Source: Pedobacter boryungensis
GTDB lineage: Bacteria > Bacteroidota > Bacteroidia > Sphingobacteriales > Sphingobacteriaceae
Direction: 5' to 3'
NCBI RefSeq assembly: GCF_013204825.1
Contig: NZ_JABMKV010000003.1
Span: 453,895-517,894, forward strand
DNA: 64,000 nucleotides
Below the pieces are notes generated by a model. The model had not been told where the DNA came from. It made no database searches and saw only the letters and a program-made list of their open reading frames with translations. Positions 45,266-55,100 of the stretch are shown one piece after another; positions within the stretch are counted from its first letter, which is position 1; each line of letters begins with the position of its first letter. The position numbers and the translations under genes are program-made.

Positions 45266-45638
45266 TGTCTTCTTCGTCGGTATCCTTACGTTCTTTGGCA
45301 ATTTTATCGAAAATTTTATCCATGTGCTCAACGTATTCATTGGTGTCATCAACAAAAAATGAAAGTGTTGGAATAACTCTTGCCTGATGGCGAATACGTG
45401 AACCTAATTTATATCTAATTTCGCTGGCATGCGAATTAACTGTAGCTACAGATAGACTTGTATTGTTGGTATTTAAAAAGCTTAAATATACTTTAGCCAC
45501 AGCCAAATCTGGCGAAACCCGAACTTTTGTAATGGTAACCAATGTATTGGGCAAGTAAGCTGCTCCCTCACGTTGAAAAATAGCAGCAAGTTCTTCTTGT
45601 AATAATCCTGCAAACTTCTGTTGTCTTTTACTTTCCAT
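45252..45638 (-). CDS. rbfA: Ribosome-binding factor A
   Basis: A 128-residue protein of the RbfA KH-like fold: KRQQKFAGLLQEELAAIFQR, LVTITKVRVSPDLAVAKVYL, and GSRIRHQARVIPTLSFFVDD. RbfA helps mature the 30S subunit, acting near the 16S rRNA ends. The tail is acidic (DTDEEDNEQ). It is followed by the overlapping hemolysin-III gene and lies 4 bp downstream of the alginate-lyase-like gene. Confidence 0.95.
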   Translation of the reverse strand: MESKRQQKFAGLLQEELAAIFQREGAAYLPNTLVTITKVRVSPDLAVAKVYLSFLNTNNTSLSVATVNSHASEIRYKLGSRIRHQARVIPTLSFFVDDTNEYVEHMDKIFDKIAKERKDTDEEDNEQS

Positions 45639-45642
45639 AATC

Positions 45643-46743
45643 TTATTTTCTCTTTACCTCATTTAACACAAACTGCCATGTAGGATATTTCGATATGCTA
45701 TTGATATTTGCTTGATAAATAGACAACATTCCTTTATCGAAATAATTTGCCAAAGCAATACTTGATCTTCCTTCTTGTGGCTTAAATAGTGTTCCTGCAA
45801 TATAACCCTTTTCTCCATTCGCCGCTCTTTTTTTATCAAAAGATGATTTAGAATTTACCCATTCAGCATGTGTTTTCTCTCCTGTAAAAAATGGAACTAA
45901 CCAATCGACGGATTTTTTTAATGAACTTCCTTCTGTTGAGGTATAACTGTAAGGATTTTCACCAAATTTTCCATCTCTACTTAAAATTGTAGCAGCAACC
46001 ATTAATGGATCAACATCATAAATATGATAATGCAAAGCATCTCTTTCATGAAAATCATAACTGCTTCCATCAGGGTATAAGTTTTTTGCGATTTGTTTTT
46101 TATAAACATCGATTACCCATGTTTTTAAGCTATCATTGTTAATCGCCCATGCAACTTCTGCAACTTCCTTAATGCGATGTGAGTTCCAGTTGTTCATATA
46201 CGTTAAACTCTTTCCACTCGCCGCTTTATTAAAGGTTTTTATTTCTTGCAAACCAACTCTCATTAACCAAAGATTTGTCGCCAAGTTAATATCATCTGAT
46301 AAATCATTTTTAACCAAATCGTAGGCAAAAATTATACGATCTAAATTTGTATCGTTAATAGGATTTCCTTGTGGTTGGTTTCTTTTCGCCCAAGCCAATA
46401 AAAACTCACTCGTTTTTGCCAAATATTTCCGTTCTCCAGTAATTTTGTAGGCCAATGCTAGGGAATAAACCTTTTGCATATCTTCTAACGAAGCCCAAGT
46501 TCTGGTTTTACGTGGATCGCCTTGTAAAATACCTTCTGTTAAAATAGTATCAGGAGGATTTGGAGCCGCAGTGAGCGATTCATCTGCTGTTTTCAATAAA
46601 TCATTCCACTGCTTTTTAACATCGTCATCAGATTTAATCAAACCTTTCAACTTTGTTAATTCTGTTGTGCTTAAACTTACTATCTGAGCTTTTGATACGC
46701 TACATAAAAAACAGAAAATGCTACATAAAATTAGTTTCTTCAT
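45643..46743 (-). CDS. Alginate lyase family polysaccharide lyase-like protein
   Basis: A 366-residue exported protein (signal peptide ending near SVSKAQ, residue 19). The all-helical (alpha/alpha)-barrel pattern with TWASLEDMQKVYSLALAYKI, YMNNWNSHRIKEVAEVAWAI, YPDGSSYDFHERDALHYHIY fits the alginate lyase family (PF05426-type). The Asn-His pair in NNWNSH and the RDALHYH stretch are candidate active-site residues. The polysaccharide cut is not certain, and there are no SusCD or other lyases next to it. Confidence 0.83.
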   Translation of the reverse strand: MKKLILCSIFCFLCSVSKAQIVSLSTTELTKLKGLIKSDDDVKKQWNDLLKTADESLTAAPNPPDTILTEGILQGDPRKTRTWASLEDMQKVYSLALAYKITGERKYLAKTSEFLLAWAKRNQPQGNPINDTNLDRIIFAYDLVKNDLSDDINLATNLWLMRVGLQEIKTFNKAASGKSLTYMNNWNSHRIKEVAEVAWAINNDSLKTWVIDVYKKQIAKNLYPDGSSYDFHERDALHYHIYDVDPLMVAATILSRDGKFGENPYSYTSTEGSSLKKSVDWLVPFFTGEKTHAEWVNSKSSFDKKRAANGEKGYIAGTLFKPQEGRSSIALANYFDKGMLSIYQANINSISKYPTWQFVLNEVKRK

Positions 46744-46766
46744 CCTAAAAATGGTTATTGTTCCAG

Positions 46767-47963
46767 CTAATATAATAACTTATCGTAAGGATATCGTGAA
46801 GTATGTATAGCCTTAACTTTATCGTATAACAATTGTTTAAACTCTTCGATATTTTCTTTTTTCGTAGCCGATATAAAAATTGCTGGTGCATTGTGGTGCG
46901 CCATCCAACTCTTTTTAAAATCTCCTAAAGTTAAAGGTGCGGTTTCTTCTTCTTCGTTATATTCGTCTGCTTTTGGGGTTACATACGCATCAATTTTATT
47001 AAATATCATGATGGTGTCTTTATCCCTTGCACCTAAATCATTTAAAGTTTCATTAACGGTATGTATTTGATCCTCAAAATTCGGATGAGAAACATCCACC
47101 ACATGAATTAAAATATCAGCTTCTCTTACTTCATCCAAAGTTGATTTAAAACATTCTACTAAATGGTGAGGTAGTTTTCTAATAAATCCAACAGTATCTG
47201 AAAGTAAAAACGGCAAATTTTCTATTACAACTTTACGAACGGTTGTATCTAATGTTGCAAATAATTTATTCTCTGCAAACACCTCAGATTTAGCCAGCAT
47301 ATTCATAATAGTAGATTTACCCACGTTCGTATAACCTACTAATGCCACACGAATTAATTGCGTTCTGTTTTTGCGCTGTGTTTCATTCTGGCGATCAATT
47401 AACTTCAAGCGTTCTTTCAGTAAAGAGATTTTTTCTAAAATCATCCTTCTATCACTCTCAATCTGTGTTTCACCAGGTCCACGCATCCCAATACCACCTT
47501 TTTGTCGCTCTAGGTGAGTCCATAAACGCGTTAATCGAGGCAATAGATATTGTAGTTGGGCCAGTTCTACTTGTGTTTTTGCTTGCGCTGTTTGTGCTCT
47601 ACCGGCAAAAATATCTAAGATTAAATTACTTCTATCTAAAATTTTAACCTGAAGCTCACGCTCAATATTCCGCAGTTGCGATGGCGATAATTCATCGTCG
47701 AAAACAACCATATCTATTTCTTCAGCTTTTACATAAGCTTGTATCTCTTCCAATTTACCCGTTCCAACAAATGTTGCCCTATCGGGTTTCAACATTTTCT
47801 GAGTGAAAGTTTTTTCTACTACACCACCAGCTGTATCTACCAAAAAGGCCAGCTCATCTAAATACTCCTTTGTTTGTTCAGGTTTTTCTCCAGGTGTAAT
47901 CACCCCAACAAGTACCGCTCTTTCTTGTTTAAGGGCAGTATCGTATGTTTTTTGTTTTCCCAT
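46767..47963 (-). CDS. hflX: Ribosome-associated GTPase HflX
   Basis: A 398-residue GTPase. The N-terminal domain contains FVGTGKLEEIQAYVKAEEID and DELSPSQLRNIERELQVKIL; the linker has GGIGMRGPGETQIESDRRMI; the G domain has G1 GYTNVGKST, G3 DTVGFIRKLPHHLVECFKST, and G4 NKID. HflX splits stalled ribosomes after stress. A TAnnTTTG-like box (TATCTTTG, 47980 to 47973) lies just upstream of the start, without a clear second box. Confidence 0.96.
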   Translation of the reverse strand: MGKQKTYDTALKQERAVLVGVITPGEKPEQTKEYLDELAFLVDTAGGVVEKTFTQKMLKPDRATFVGTGKLEEIQAYVKAEEIDMVVFDDELSPSQLRNIERELQVKILDRSNLILDIFAGRAQTAQAKTQVELAQLQYLLPRLTRLWTHLERQKGGIGMRGPGETQIESDRRMILEKISLLKERLKLIDRQNETQRKNRTQLIRVALVGYTNVGKSTIMNMLAKSEVFAENKLFATLDTTVRKVVIENLPFLLSDTVGFIRKLPHHLVECFKSTLDEVREADILIHVVDVSHPNFEDQIHTVNETLNDLGARDKDTIMIFNKIDAYVTPKADEYNEEEETAPLTLGDFKKSWMAHHNAPAIFISATKKENIEEFKQLLYDKVKAIHTSRYPYDKLLY

Positions 47964-48083
47964 GTATATTTACAAAGATACAAAATCTATATTCGTTTGG
48001 CTTTGCACTAACAAAACCTTACATAGAGATTAATGTTTGATTTTTTTTGAAAAGCAAAGACAGTTTTTTATAGCAATTTTAGT

Positions 48084-48128
48084 CCCGCCATTCGCTTTAC
48101 TCGCTACGCGTCGTGCTCGCTGCTGTCG
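48084..48128. repeat. GC-rich intergenic segment, possible dispersed repeat
   Basis: A 45-bp stretch in the gap between trpC and hflX is much richer in G and C than its surroundings and is bounded by CCCG and CGGG, with ACGCGT near the centre. It does not encode a protein and is not a simple hairpin. A dispersed repeat is suspected from composition; no second copy is visible in the window. Confidence 0.35.
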
Positions 48129-48164
48129 GGTTTAAAACGCAAAGCTTGTACAACAATAAGCACT

Positions 48165-48947
48165 TTAAAGCTGCTCTACAAACTCTTTAATTGCCAAGCC
48201 CGGATTATCCGTTTTCATAAAGTTTTCTCCAATTAAAAATCCATTATATCCCACTGCTTTTAGTTGTTTAATAACCTCAGGATTATCAATTGCGCTCTCC
48301 GAAATTTTTAAAAATTCACTTGGAATGTTATCTACTAAATCGAACGAAGTTTGAATGTTGACTGTGAAATCTCCAAGATTTCTATTATTTACACCAATGG
48401 CATTTAAGTGCGGACAAATTGATTTTTCCAGCTCTTCCAAATTATGGACTTCTAACAAAACGTTTAAGCCTAAACTTTGTGCTAGTTTGCCGAAATTTAT
48501 AATTTGTAGTGGCGTTAAGATAGACGCGATTAACAAAATAATATCGGCACCCCATGCTTTTGCTTCCAAAATTTGGTATTCATCAATCATGAAATCCTTT
48601 CGCAAAATTGGGATTTGATTTACCGCTCTAGCTTTAAATAAATCTTCGGTTGTACCACCAAAAAAATCAATATCTGTTAGAACAGATAATGCAGAAGCTC
48701 CAGCTAAATTATAAGCCTTAGTTACCTCAGCAACATCAGCTTTACCATTTATCAAACCTTTAGATGGTGAACGACGTTTAAATTCAGCAATAATTCCAGT
48801 TCGCTTTTCATCTAGCAAAAAATCTTTAAAAACTAAAGGTTTTCTATAAAAATTCGGGCTCTTCTCTAATTGGTCAACCGAAACTTTTTGCTTAGCCTCA
48901 GCTACTTCTTCCTTTTTACGGATAACTATTTTATCTAAAATGTTCAT
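48165..48947 (-). CDS. trpC: Indole-3-glycerol-phosphate synthase
   Basis: A 260-residue TIM-barrel enzyme of tryptophan synthesis that decarboxylates and cyclises CdRP. Motifs: IIAEFKRRSPSKG (substrate-binding and catalytic Lys), ALSVLTDIDFFGGT, ILRKDFMIDEYQI, IGVNNRNLGDF, and FLIGENFMKTDNPG. It is third in the trpE-trpG-trpC order; no phosphoribosyl-anthranilate isomerase domain is fused. An inverted repeat fills the gap to trpG. Confidence 0.96.
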   Translation of the reverse strand: MNILDKIVIRKKEEVAEAKQKVSVDQLEKSPNFYRKPLVFKDFLLDEKRTGIIAEFKRRSPSKGLINGKADVAEVTKAYNLAGASALSVLTDIDFFGGTTEDLFKARAVNQIPILRKDFMIDEYQILEAKAWGADIILLIASILTPLQIINFGKLAQSLGLNVLLEVHNLEELEKSICPHLNAIGVNNRNLGDFTVNIQTSFDLVDNIPSEFLKISESAIDNPEVIKQLKAVGYNGFLIGENFMKTDNPGLAIKEFVEQL

Positions 48948-48962
48948 TATCTATTTATTACC

Positions 48963-49039
48963 GTCATTGCGAGGTACGAAGCAATCTTAAAGTGACAAAA
49001 TCACCATAGTTGTAAGATTACTTCGTACCTCGCAATGAC
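48963..49039. repeat. 77-bp inverted-repeat element between trpG and trpC
   Basis: Two 27-bp arms (48963-48989 and 49013-49039) pair at 26 of 27 positions around a 23-nt centre. The arm starts GTCATTGCGAGGTACGAAGC, a widespread bacterial dispersed-repeat motif. A copy of one arm with a single change in 31 bases occurs at 63841-63871, and a degenerate copy at 61094-61199. It fills most of the 99-bp gap in the trp operon; as RNA it would form a very stable hairpin. Confidence 0.85.
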
Positions 49040-49046
49040 ACGTTTT

Positions 49047-49619
49047 TTAATTATCCAACCAATTTTTCATCATCTGTTTTCCATAAGGTGTTAATACACT
49101 TTCTGGGTGAAATTGCACACCACAAACATCAAATTCCTTGTGACGCAAAGCCATAATTTGTCCATCACCGTCAATTGCGGTAACTGTTAAACTTGCAGGC
49201 AAATTTGCAGGGTCAACTACCCACGAATGGTAACGTCCAACTTCAATTGGTTCCAAGCAATCTTTAAATGTTAAATCGTTTTTATCTAACACTTTAATTG
49301 GCGTAGCTATTCCATGCATCGGTCTCCCTAAATTCAATAAACTTCCTCCAAAAACTTCGGCTATTGCTTGCTGACCTAAACAAACGCCCATTATGCTTTT
49401 TGTTGGTGCATAAGTTTTGATAACTTCCAATAACAACCCTGCTTCTTCTGGTATTCCTGGCCCTGGAGAGAGTAAAATTTTATCGTATGCAGCTACATCT
49501 TCTAATGCAAACTTATCATTTCTCCAAACTACAGCTTCATACCCTAATTCATTAATTAAATGCACCAAATTATAGGTGAAACTATCGTAATTATCGATTA
49601 CTAAAATTGATTTCTTCAT
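49047..49619 (-). CDS. trpG: Anthranilate synthase component II (glutamine amidotransferase)
   Basis: A 190-residue class I amidotransferase. Catalytic Cys in GVCLGQQAIAEVFGG, substrate motif LLSPGPGIPEEAG, GRYHSW, and the catalytic His/Glu in VQFHPES. It supplies ammonia to TrpE for anthranilate synthesis. Its start overlaps the trpE stop by one base (TAATG), the usual coupling of these partners. It could also serve PabB, as TrpG does in some bacteria. Confidence 0.96.
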   Translation of the reverse strand: MKKSILVIDNYDSFTYNLVHLINELGYEAVVWRNDKFALEDVAAYDKILLSPGPGIPEEAGLLLEVIKTYAPTKSIMGVCLGQQAIAEVFGGSLLNLGRPMHGIATPIKVLDKNDLTFKDCLEPIEVGRYHSWVVDPANLPASLTVTAIDGDGQIMALRHKEFDVCGVQFHPESVLTPYGKQMMKNWLDN

Positions 49620-51022
49620 TATATTTCCTCTGCCATTACAATTGCTTTACGCAATGCCGCTATCTTGTTATTCACTTCATTTAATTCATTCTCCGCAATA
49701 GAATCCGCTACAATTCCTGCTCCAGCTCTATAATGTAAATGGTTATTTTTACTCATAAAAGTTCTAATCATTATCGCATGATTAAAATCTTCATTAAAGC
49801 CCATATAACCAATGGCACCAGCATAAAAATTACGACCTAACTTCTCATACTGATCTATTAATTGCATGGCTTTATATTTTGGTGCACCGCTTAAAGTTCC
49901 TGCTGGGTAGGTGTCTGCTACAACTTTAAACGCACTTACACCATCTTGCAAATTTCCACTTACTTTTGAAACCAAGTGAATTAAATGCGAATAATATTGA
50001 ACTTCTTTAAACGATTTCACTTCCACTCCACTACAATGTCTGCTCAAATCGTTTCTAGCTAAATCAACTAACATTACGTGTTCAGCACTTTCTTTTGGAT
50101 CTTGCTCTAATTTCTTAGCTAAAGCTGCATCTTCTTCATCATTTCCAGTGCGTTTAAATGTTCCCGCAATCGGAAAAATATTCGCTACGTTATTACCAAT
50201 TGTGATTTGTGCTTCTGGCGATGAACCAAACAATTTAAAATTGCCATAATCGAAATAAAATAAATACGGAGATGGATTTATAGACCGTAAACAACGATAT
50301 ACATTAAATTCATCACCCAAAAAACCTTGACTAAAAGCTCTTGATGGTACAATTTGAAAAACATCGCCACGGTAAATATGTTTTTTCATTTGTTCCACCA
50401 TATCCATAAAACCTTCATTAGTTAAATTAGATTCCTCTTCACCATTGGTTTTAAAACTATATTCTGGGTAGTTTTTATTTTGAATAATGTATTCGACTTT
50501 CGTTAAATCTTCGTTTTCATCCTCATTAAATACATTTTTAACCAAAGTAACTTCGTTTTTAAAATGGTCTATTGCGATAATGTATCTATACACATGGTAT
50601 TGCATGGTTGGAATTTTCTCATCATCTGGCGTAGTAGAAGTAAACGAAATATCCTCGAAATGCTGAACCGCATTCCATGTAAAATAGCCAAATAAACCTG
50701 TAGAAATATGTTTGTCTCTTATTTGGTGAATTGGATCGAAGCGAGCTTTAAAACCAGCAATTTCATCTGCTAAAACGAAATCGGTTTTTGTTTCTTTTGT
50801 ACCATCAGAAAAATATGTCATCAGATTTCCCTCTTGGAGAATAATTCCAGCAACTGGCTCAGCGCAAACATAACTAGTTGCATTTTCACGACTGTGATAA
50901 TCTGAACTTTCTAATAGTATGGTGTTCGGAAAAACATCGCGTAAACGCAAATAAATACTTACAGGAGTAGTAGTATCTGCTAATCGCTTTTTAACATGTG
51001 TTTGTATTGTATATGTTTTCAT
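49619..51022 (-). CDS. trpE: Anthranilate synthase component I
   Basis: A 467-residue chorismate-using enzyme. The N-terminal LLESSDYH motif is the tryptophan feedback-inhibition site; the catalytic half has FQIVPSRAFSQGF, GTFKRTGNDEEDA, EHVMLVDLARNDL, and the GTLSGAPKYKAMQLID block. It makes anthranilate from chorismate with TrpG-derived ammonia. A transcription attenuator and leader peptide precede it, so expression should respond to charged tRNA-Trp as well as to tryptophan directly. Confidence 0.97.
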   Translation of the reverse strand: MKTYTIQTHVKKRLADTTTPVSIYLRLRDVFPNTILLESSDYHSRENATSYVCAEPVAGIILQEGNLMTYFSDGTKETKTDFVLADEIAGFKARFDPIHQIRDKHISTGLFGYFTWNAVQHFEDISFTSTTPDDEKIPTMQYHVYRYIIAIDHFKNEVTLVKNVFNEDENEDLTKVEYIIQNKNYPEYSFKTNGEEESNLTNEGFMDMVEQMKKHIYRGDVFQIVPSRAFSQGFLGDEFNVYRCLRSINPSPYLFYFDYGNFKLFGSSPEAQITIGNNVANIFPIAGTFKRTGNDEEDAALAKKLEQDPKESAEHVMLVDLARNDLSRHCSGVEVKSFKEVQYYSHLIHLVSKVSGNLQDGVSAFKVVADTYPAGTLSGAPKYKAMQLIDQYEKLGRNFYAGAIGYMGFNEDFNHAIMIRTFMSKNNHLHYRAGAGIVADSIAENELNEVNNKIAALRKAIVMAEEI

Positions 51023-51061
51023 TCTTCTCTTTTAACTCGTAAAACGAATTTATTTTATAAC

Positions 51062-51165
51062 AAAAAACCCGGCGTGTGGTTACGTCGGGTTTTAAATGTG
51101 GTTTAGGTTTAGGTTGATAAACTATAAGGTGCACAAAGCTACGACGAAACTCTTTTGAGTATCAC
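51062..51165 (-). promoter_or_regulatory. trp attenuator: pausing hairpin, antiterminator and terminator
   Basis: Three mutually exclusive pairings are visible on the minus-strand RNA. A pausing hairpin forms within the leader peptide coding region just after the Trp codons (arms 51157-51165 and 51144-51152, loop 51153-51156). The antiterminator pairs 51142-51150 with 51079-51087 (8 of 9 positions). The terminator pairs 51083-51093 with 51064-51074 (10 of 11) and is followed by six U (51067 to 51062). A ribosome stalled on the two Trp codons would cover the 5' arm of the pausing hairpin, freeing 51142-51150 to form the antiterminator. This is the classic trp attenuation design; the pairing is by eye, not by energy calculation. 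Confidence 0.85.
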
Positions 51166-51199
51166 GCCATTGCCATGTATGTAAGTTATTGTTAATCAT
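51122..51199 (-). CDS. trpL: trp operon leader peptide
   Basis: A 25-codon open frame starting with ATG at 51199 and ending in TAG at 51122. It encodes HTWQWRDT with two Trp codons (51173-51175 and 51167-51169) separated by one Gln codon, in a window where Trp codons are rare. It lies immediately upstream of the trpE attenuator. A sensing peptide rather than a functional product. The predicted promoter lies so close that the transcript may start almost at the ATG. Confidence 0.85.
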   Translation of the reverse strand: MINNNLHTWQWRDTQKSFVVALCTL

Positions 51200-51206
51200 T
51201 GAGCAG

Positions 51207-51236
51207 CAAAAATATACAAAAAGTTAAATAATCAAA
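51207..51236 (-). promoter_or_regulatory. Promoter of the trp operon
   Basis: A Bacteroidetes-type pair: TTTG (51236 to 51233) and TATTTTTG matching TAnnTTTG (51214 to 51207), 18 bp apart. It sits between the preceding gene (stop at 51271) and the leader peptide start at 51199, so transcription would start within a few bases of the leader ATG. Confidence 0.6.
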
Positions 51237-51270
51237 ATATTTTAAGATTTTTATTAATGTTTCCAGTCCT

Positions 51271-51492
51271 CTACTTCTTTTTAATCCTAAAATAACCATT
51301 CCAGATTAGTAAAACGGCAAAAATCCAAGCGAAGCTGAGGCTTATGCAAGAAATTATAAAATATGGTGGATAGATTGTAGTGTGCCATCCTGGAATTACG
51401 GACAATGCAAAATCTCCTTTAAAAAGATCAAAGGTTAAATAACTAAGTATAAATACTCCTAAAATATGTAGTGCTAAACTAAGTTTATTCAT
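51271..51492 (-). CDS. Small membrane protein of unknown function
   Basis: A 73-residue protein with two transmembrane segments (about 6-24 and 44-66), starting MNKLSLALHILGVFILSY and ending in a basic tail. No family recognised. It follows the cytochrome-b-like gene by 8 bp and probably shares its transcript. Confidence 0.65.
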   Translation of the reverse strand: MNKLSLALHILGVFILSYLTFDLFKGDFALSVIPGWHTTIYPPYFIISCISLSFAWIFAVLLIWNGYFRIKKK

Positions 51493-51500
51493 GAAATCAT

Positions 51501-51950
51501 TTAAGAAACGCCAAAGAAGGTTCTAGAAGGATCTGCTTTTACCATCATAAAAATTGCTCCAACAATAATCACTAATGCCAAACCAAAGAAAATGGCAACT
51601 GCTTTATGTTTAGCTACACTATCTGCAATTTTTTTTGATCTCGAATTGCCAATTGTAATTAAGATAATGGCTAAAATCATCATGCTAATATGTTCCATCT
51701 TCCAATAACGACCAATTGGTTCAGAGGAAGCAATTTTTGTAAGTGGACTAATAAAGTACAATCCTAATCCAAATAACAACTGAATATGTGCACTTATTAA
51801 AGTGAAAACATTCAGTTTTCTATTGCCTTCTGTATATGCTTTTTTGCCTAACCATCCAGACAGAGCATTAATAACTGCAATTACTAGTAAAGCAAAAACA
51901 ATATATCTCCAACCCGAGTGAGCACTCTTTAAAATTTGATAAAAATTCAT
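51501..51950 (-). CDS. Small four-helix membrane protein, cytochrome b-like
   Basis: A 149-residue membrane protein with about four transmembrane segments. Histidines lie in the first (SAHSGWRYIVF), second (LISAHIQLLFGLGLYF) and third (MEHISMMILAIIL) segments, a pattern consistent with haem or metal ligation; related Bacteroidetes proteins are often annotated as cytochrome b-like. The function is not known. It is the first gene of a two-gene unit with the small membrane protein downstream. Confidence 0.7.
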   Translation of the reverse strand: MNFYQILKSAHSGWRYIVFALLVIAVINALSGWLGKKAYTEGNRKLNVFTLISAHIQLLFGLGLYFISPLTKIASSEPIGRYWKMEHISMMILAIILITIGNSRSKKIADSVAKHKAVAIFFGLALVIIVGAIFMMVKADPSRTFFGVS

Positions 51951-52151
51951 AGCGTTTTTATTTCAAAAATAATAAATAATTAAATCCTTAATAACTGTAA
52001 TTCAAATTCAGTGCAATTTATATCCTTTCTTAACATAAAGATAATCCAAAATTACACGATAAGGTAGTGTCTTTACAATTTATTAACTAGAGCAGTAAAA
52101 TCAGTTAATTTCTGCAAGAGAATTTTGTGAAAATTAAATTATTCAATCATC

Positions 52152-55100
52152 ATGAAGAGAAAACTACTCTTATTATCTTTTTTAATGTTTTGTTTTATAT
52201 GCAATGTGAAAACATATGCGCAAACAACACAAGCCGCCATTTCTGGTGTAGTTAAAGACGAGCAGAACAAACCAATTGCTGGTGTTTCTGTAGTTGTAAA
52301 AAATGAATCTACAGGTTTTACTACAAAATCTAACACCAACACTAATGGCGATTATACTTTTAAAGAGCTTCCTTTAGGTGGCCCCTATACTATTAAGGCA
52401 AGCTATATTGGTTTAGGCGATCAAACATTATCTGGTTACATGCTTAACCAAGGTGATTTAGTAAAGGCAAATATTACTATGCAAAGTACAGCTCAAACAT
52501 TGCAAGCAATTCAAATTAATGGAAATGGGTTAAAAAACAAGGTGCAACAGTTTGGTGCATCTACAGAAATTTCGGCAAAAACCATTACGCAATTACCTGT
52601 TAATGGTCGTAACTTTTCTTCATTAATGGATTTATCTCCATTAAGTCGTGGTGGTGGTATTTCTGGACAGTTAGGTTCATCTACTAATTATACCATTGAC
52701 GGAATGAATGCTAAAAATCCTACATCTGCTGGAAGTACAACGAGCAGAAGTGGCGCTCCTTATTCAATTTCTATTGAAGCTGTTCGCGAATTTAAAGTTG
52801 TTACCAATCAATACGACGTAACTTTTGGTCGTGCAGGTGGTGGTACCATCAGTGCTGTTACTAAATCTGGAACAAATCAAATTAGTGGTAGTGCATTTTC
52901 TTACGGTCGTGCAAACTGGTTAGCAAGCCCTTATGACATTAGAGGTGTTAAACGTGATAACGATTTTTCAACTTATCAGTATGGCTTTACTTTAGGCGGT
53001 CCAATCATTAAGGATAAATTACATTATTTTGTAGCTTGGGATCATCAGAGAGATGCTCGTCCGTTAATTATTGCAGATATCAATACACCTGCAGACGAAG
53101 CAAGATTTAATATTACAAATGCTACCTTAAATAGCTTTTTGGCAGTTGCACAAAGTAAATACGGTGTTGCAAACTCTGCACAATTTGGCTCTTTCGATAA
53201 AAAACGTGGTTCTGATGCTGCTTTTGCTCGTCTAGATTGGCAGATTAACGATAAAAACTTGCTAACCATTCGTGATAATTATACGAATGACAGAAATCCA
53301 CTTGGTTTAGCTGATAATACAGCCATTAATTTCTTTGAAAGTTATGGGAACGATAAAAACGTAGATAATAGTTTATTAGCAACTTTACGTACAACCGTAA
53401 ATAGCAAAATAACAAACGAATTAAAAGTTCAGCATCTTTATACTTATCAAGCAAGTACACAAGGTGATCAATTGGGATTTGCTATTCCAAGAGCAGTTGT
53501 CGGTAATCTAACTTCAGTATTAACCGACGGAACTACAAAATCTACTTCGGTTCAAATAGGTGGTCACCGTTTTGGTCAAGAGGGTTTTACAAATAATGTT
53601 TTCCAATTGGTAGATAACTTTTACTACAACACAGATAAATTCAAATTTACTTTTGGAGCAGATTTAATGTATACTGATGCCACATCATTATATGGCAGTG
53701 AAGTAAATGGACGTTTCGAATATACAAATAGTGGAAGTGGGGCAACTGCGCAAACATCTCTTCAAAACTTCACTAACCTTATTCCAAATCGTTTTTATCG
53801 TGAAGTACCATTGGTTGCAGACCCAACTGTAACAGCAGGCATTTGGAATGCAGCTGTATATGGTCAAATGCAAACCAAGTTAGGTTTAGGACTAGACTTT
53901 ACAGGAGGATTACGTTTAGATTATAGCAAGTATCCAAAATCTCCATTAAACCAAACTTTGTTTGATGCATTAGGTGTGAGAACAGATCATGAACTTTCAC
54001 AACTATTGTTACAACCACGTATCCAATTAAACTGGGATATTAATGAAAAACATACTGATTATGTTCGTTTGGGAGCTGGTATCTTTGGTTCGGATGTAAA
54101 CAATTATGTAACCATCAACAATCTTACTTTTGACGGTAAGCACTTAGCAACAGTAGATGTTTTCGGAGTTGATGTTCCAACACCAAATTTCCCTGGCTAT
54201 AGAGATGGTTCAGTACCTACACCATCGTTAACTGCTTTCCAAGTACCTACAATTAACACTTATGCAGAAGATGCACAAATACCTGTAGTGTATAAAGCCA
54301 ATTTATCATATACTAAATTAATTACTGATAAATTTAAAGTAGGTATAACTGGTTATGCAACACTTGGCCGACACAACTACATGTACGTAGATAGAAATAT
54401 GGCTGCAAATCCATTTTTTACTTTAACTAATGAGGATAATAGAGGTGTGTTTGTACCTTCAATTCCAGCTAGTGGTGCTGCTGATTGGAAGACAGGACGT
54501 TTAAATACCCAATTCGGTAGAGTATTGGAATTAAATAGCAAAGGAAAAGTAAATCAATTTGCTGCTGTAATTGATGCAACTTGGCAATATTTTAAAGACG
54601 GTGAAATTAGTGCTAGTTATACTTTAAACGATACTAGGGACAATACATCTTTTAATGGTAATGTAGCCAACTCTGCAACATTATCACTTCCCGTAAAAGA
54701 TGATCCAAGAAATTTGAGCAACATGACTTATTCTGATAATCATTTCCGTAATAAAGTGGTTATTTATGGTACATTACCAACATTCTATGGTATAAAAATT
54801 GGTGTTCGTTATTCTGGTATTGGCGGAACTCGTTATAGCCTACTTTCTGGCGCAAACAATAATGGAGACTTTGTTTCAACAAATGATTTAGCTTATATTT
54901 TTGACAGAAATAACTCGAATACACCTGCGAATGTTAAAGCAGGTTTACAAACGCTATTAGATAATCCCTTAGCAAGCCAGAGTTTAAAAGATTATATCCT
55001 AAAATACGAAGGTAAAATAGCAGAGAGAAATGGTGGTATTAATGATTTTTTTGGCTTAGTAGATTTAAGAATTAGCAAAAAAATTAAGCTATACAAAACC

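Noticed and set aside
45266..45355. Longer start for the hemolysin III protein
   Set aside because: The extra 30 residues lie inside rbfA and are not family-like.
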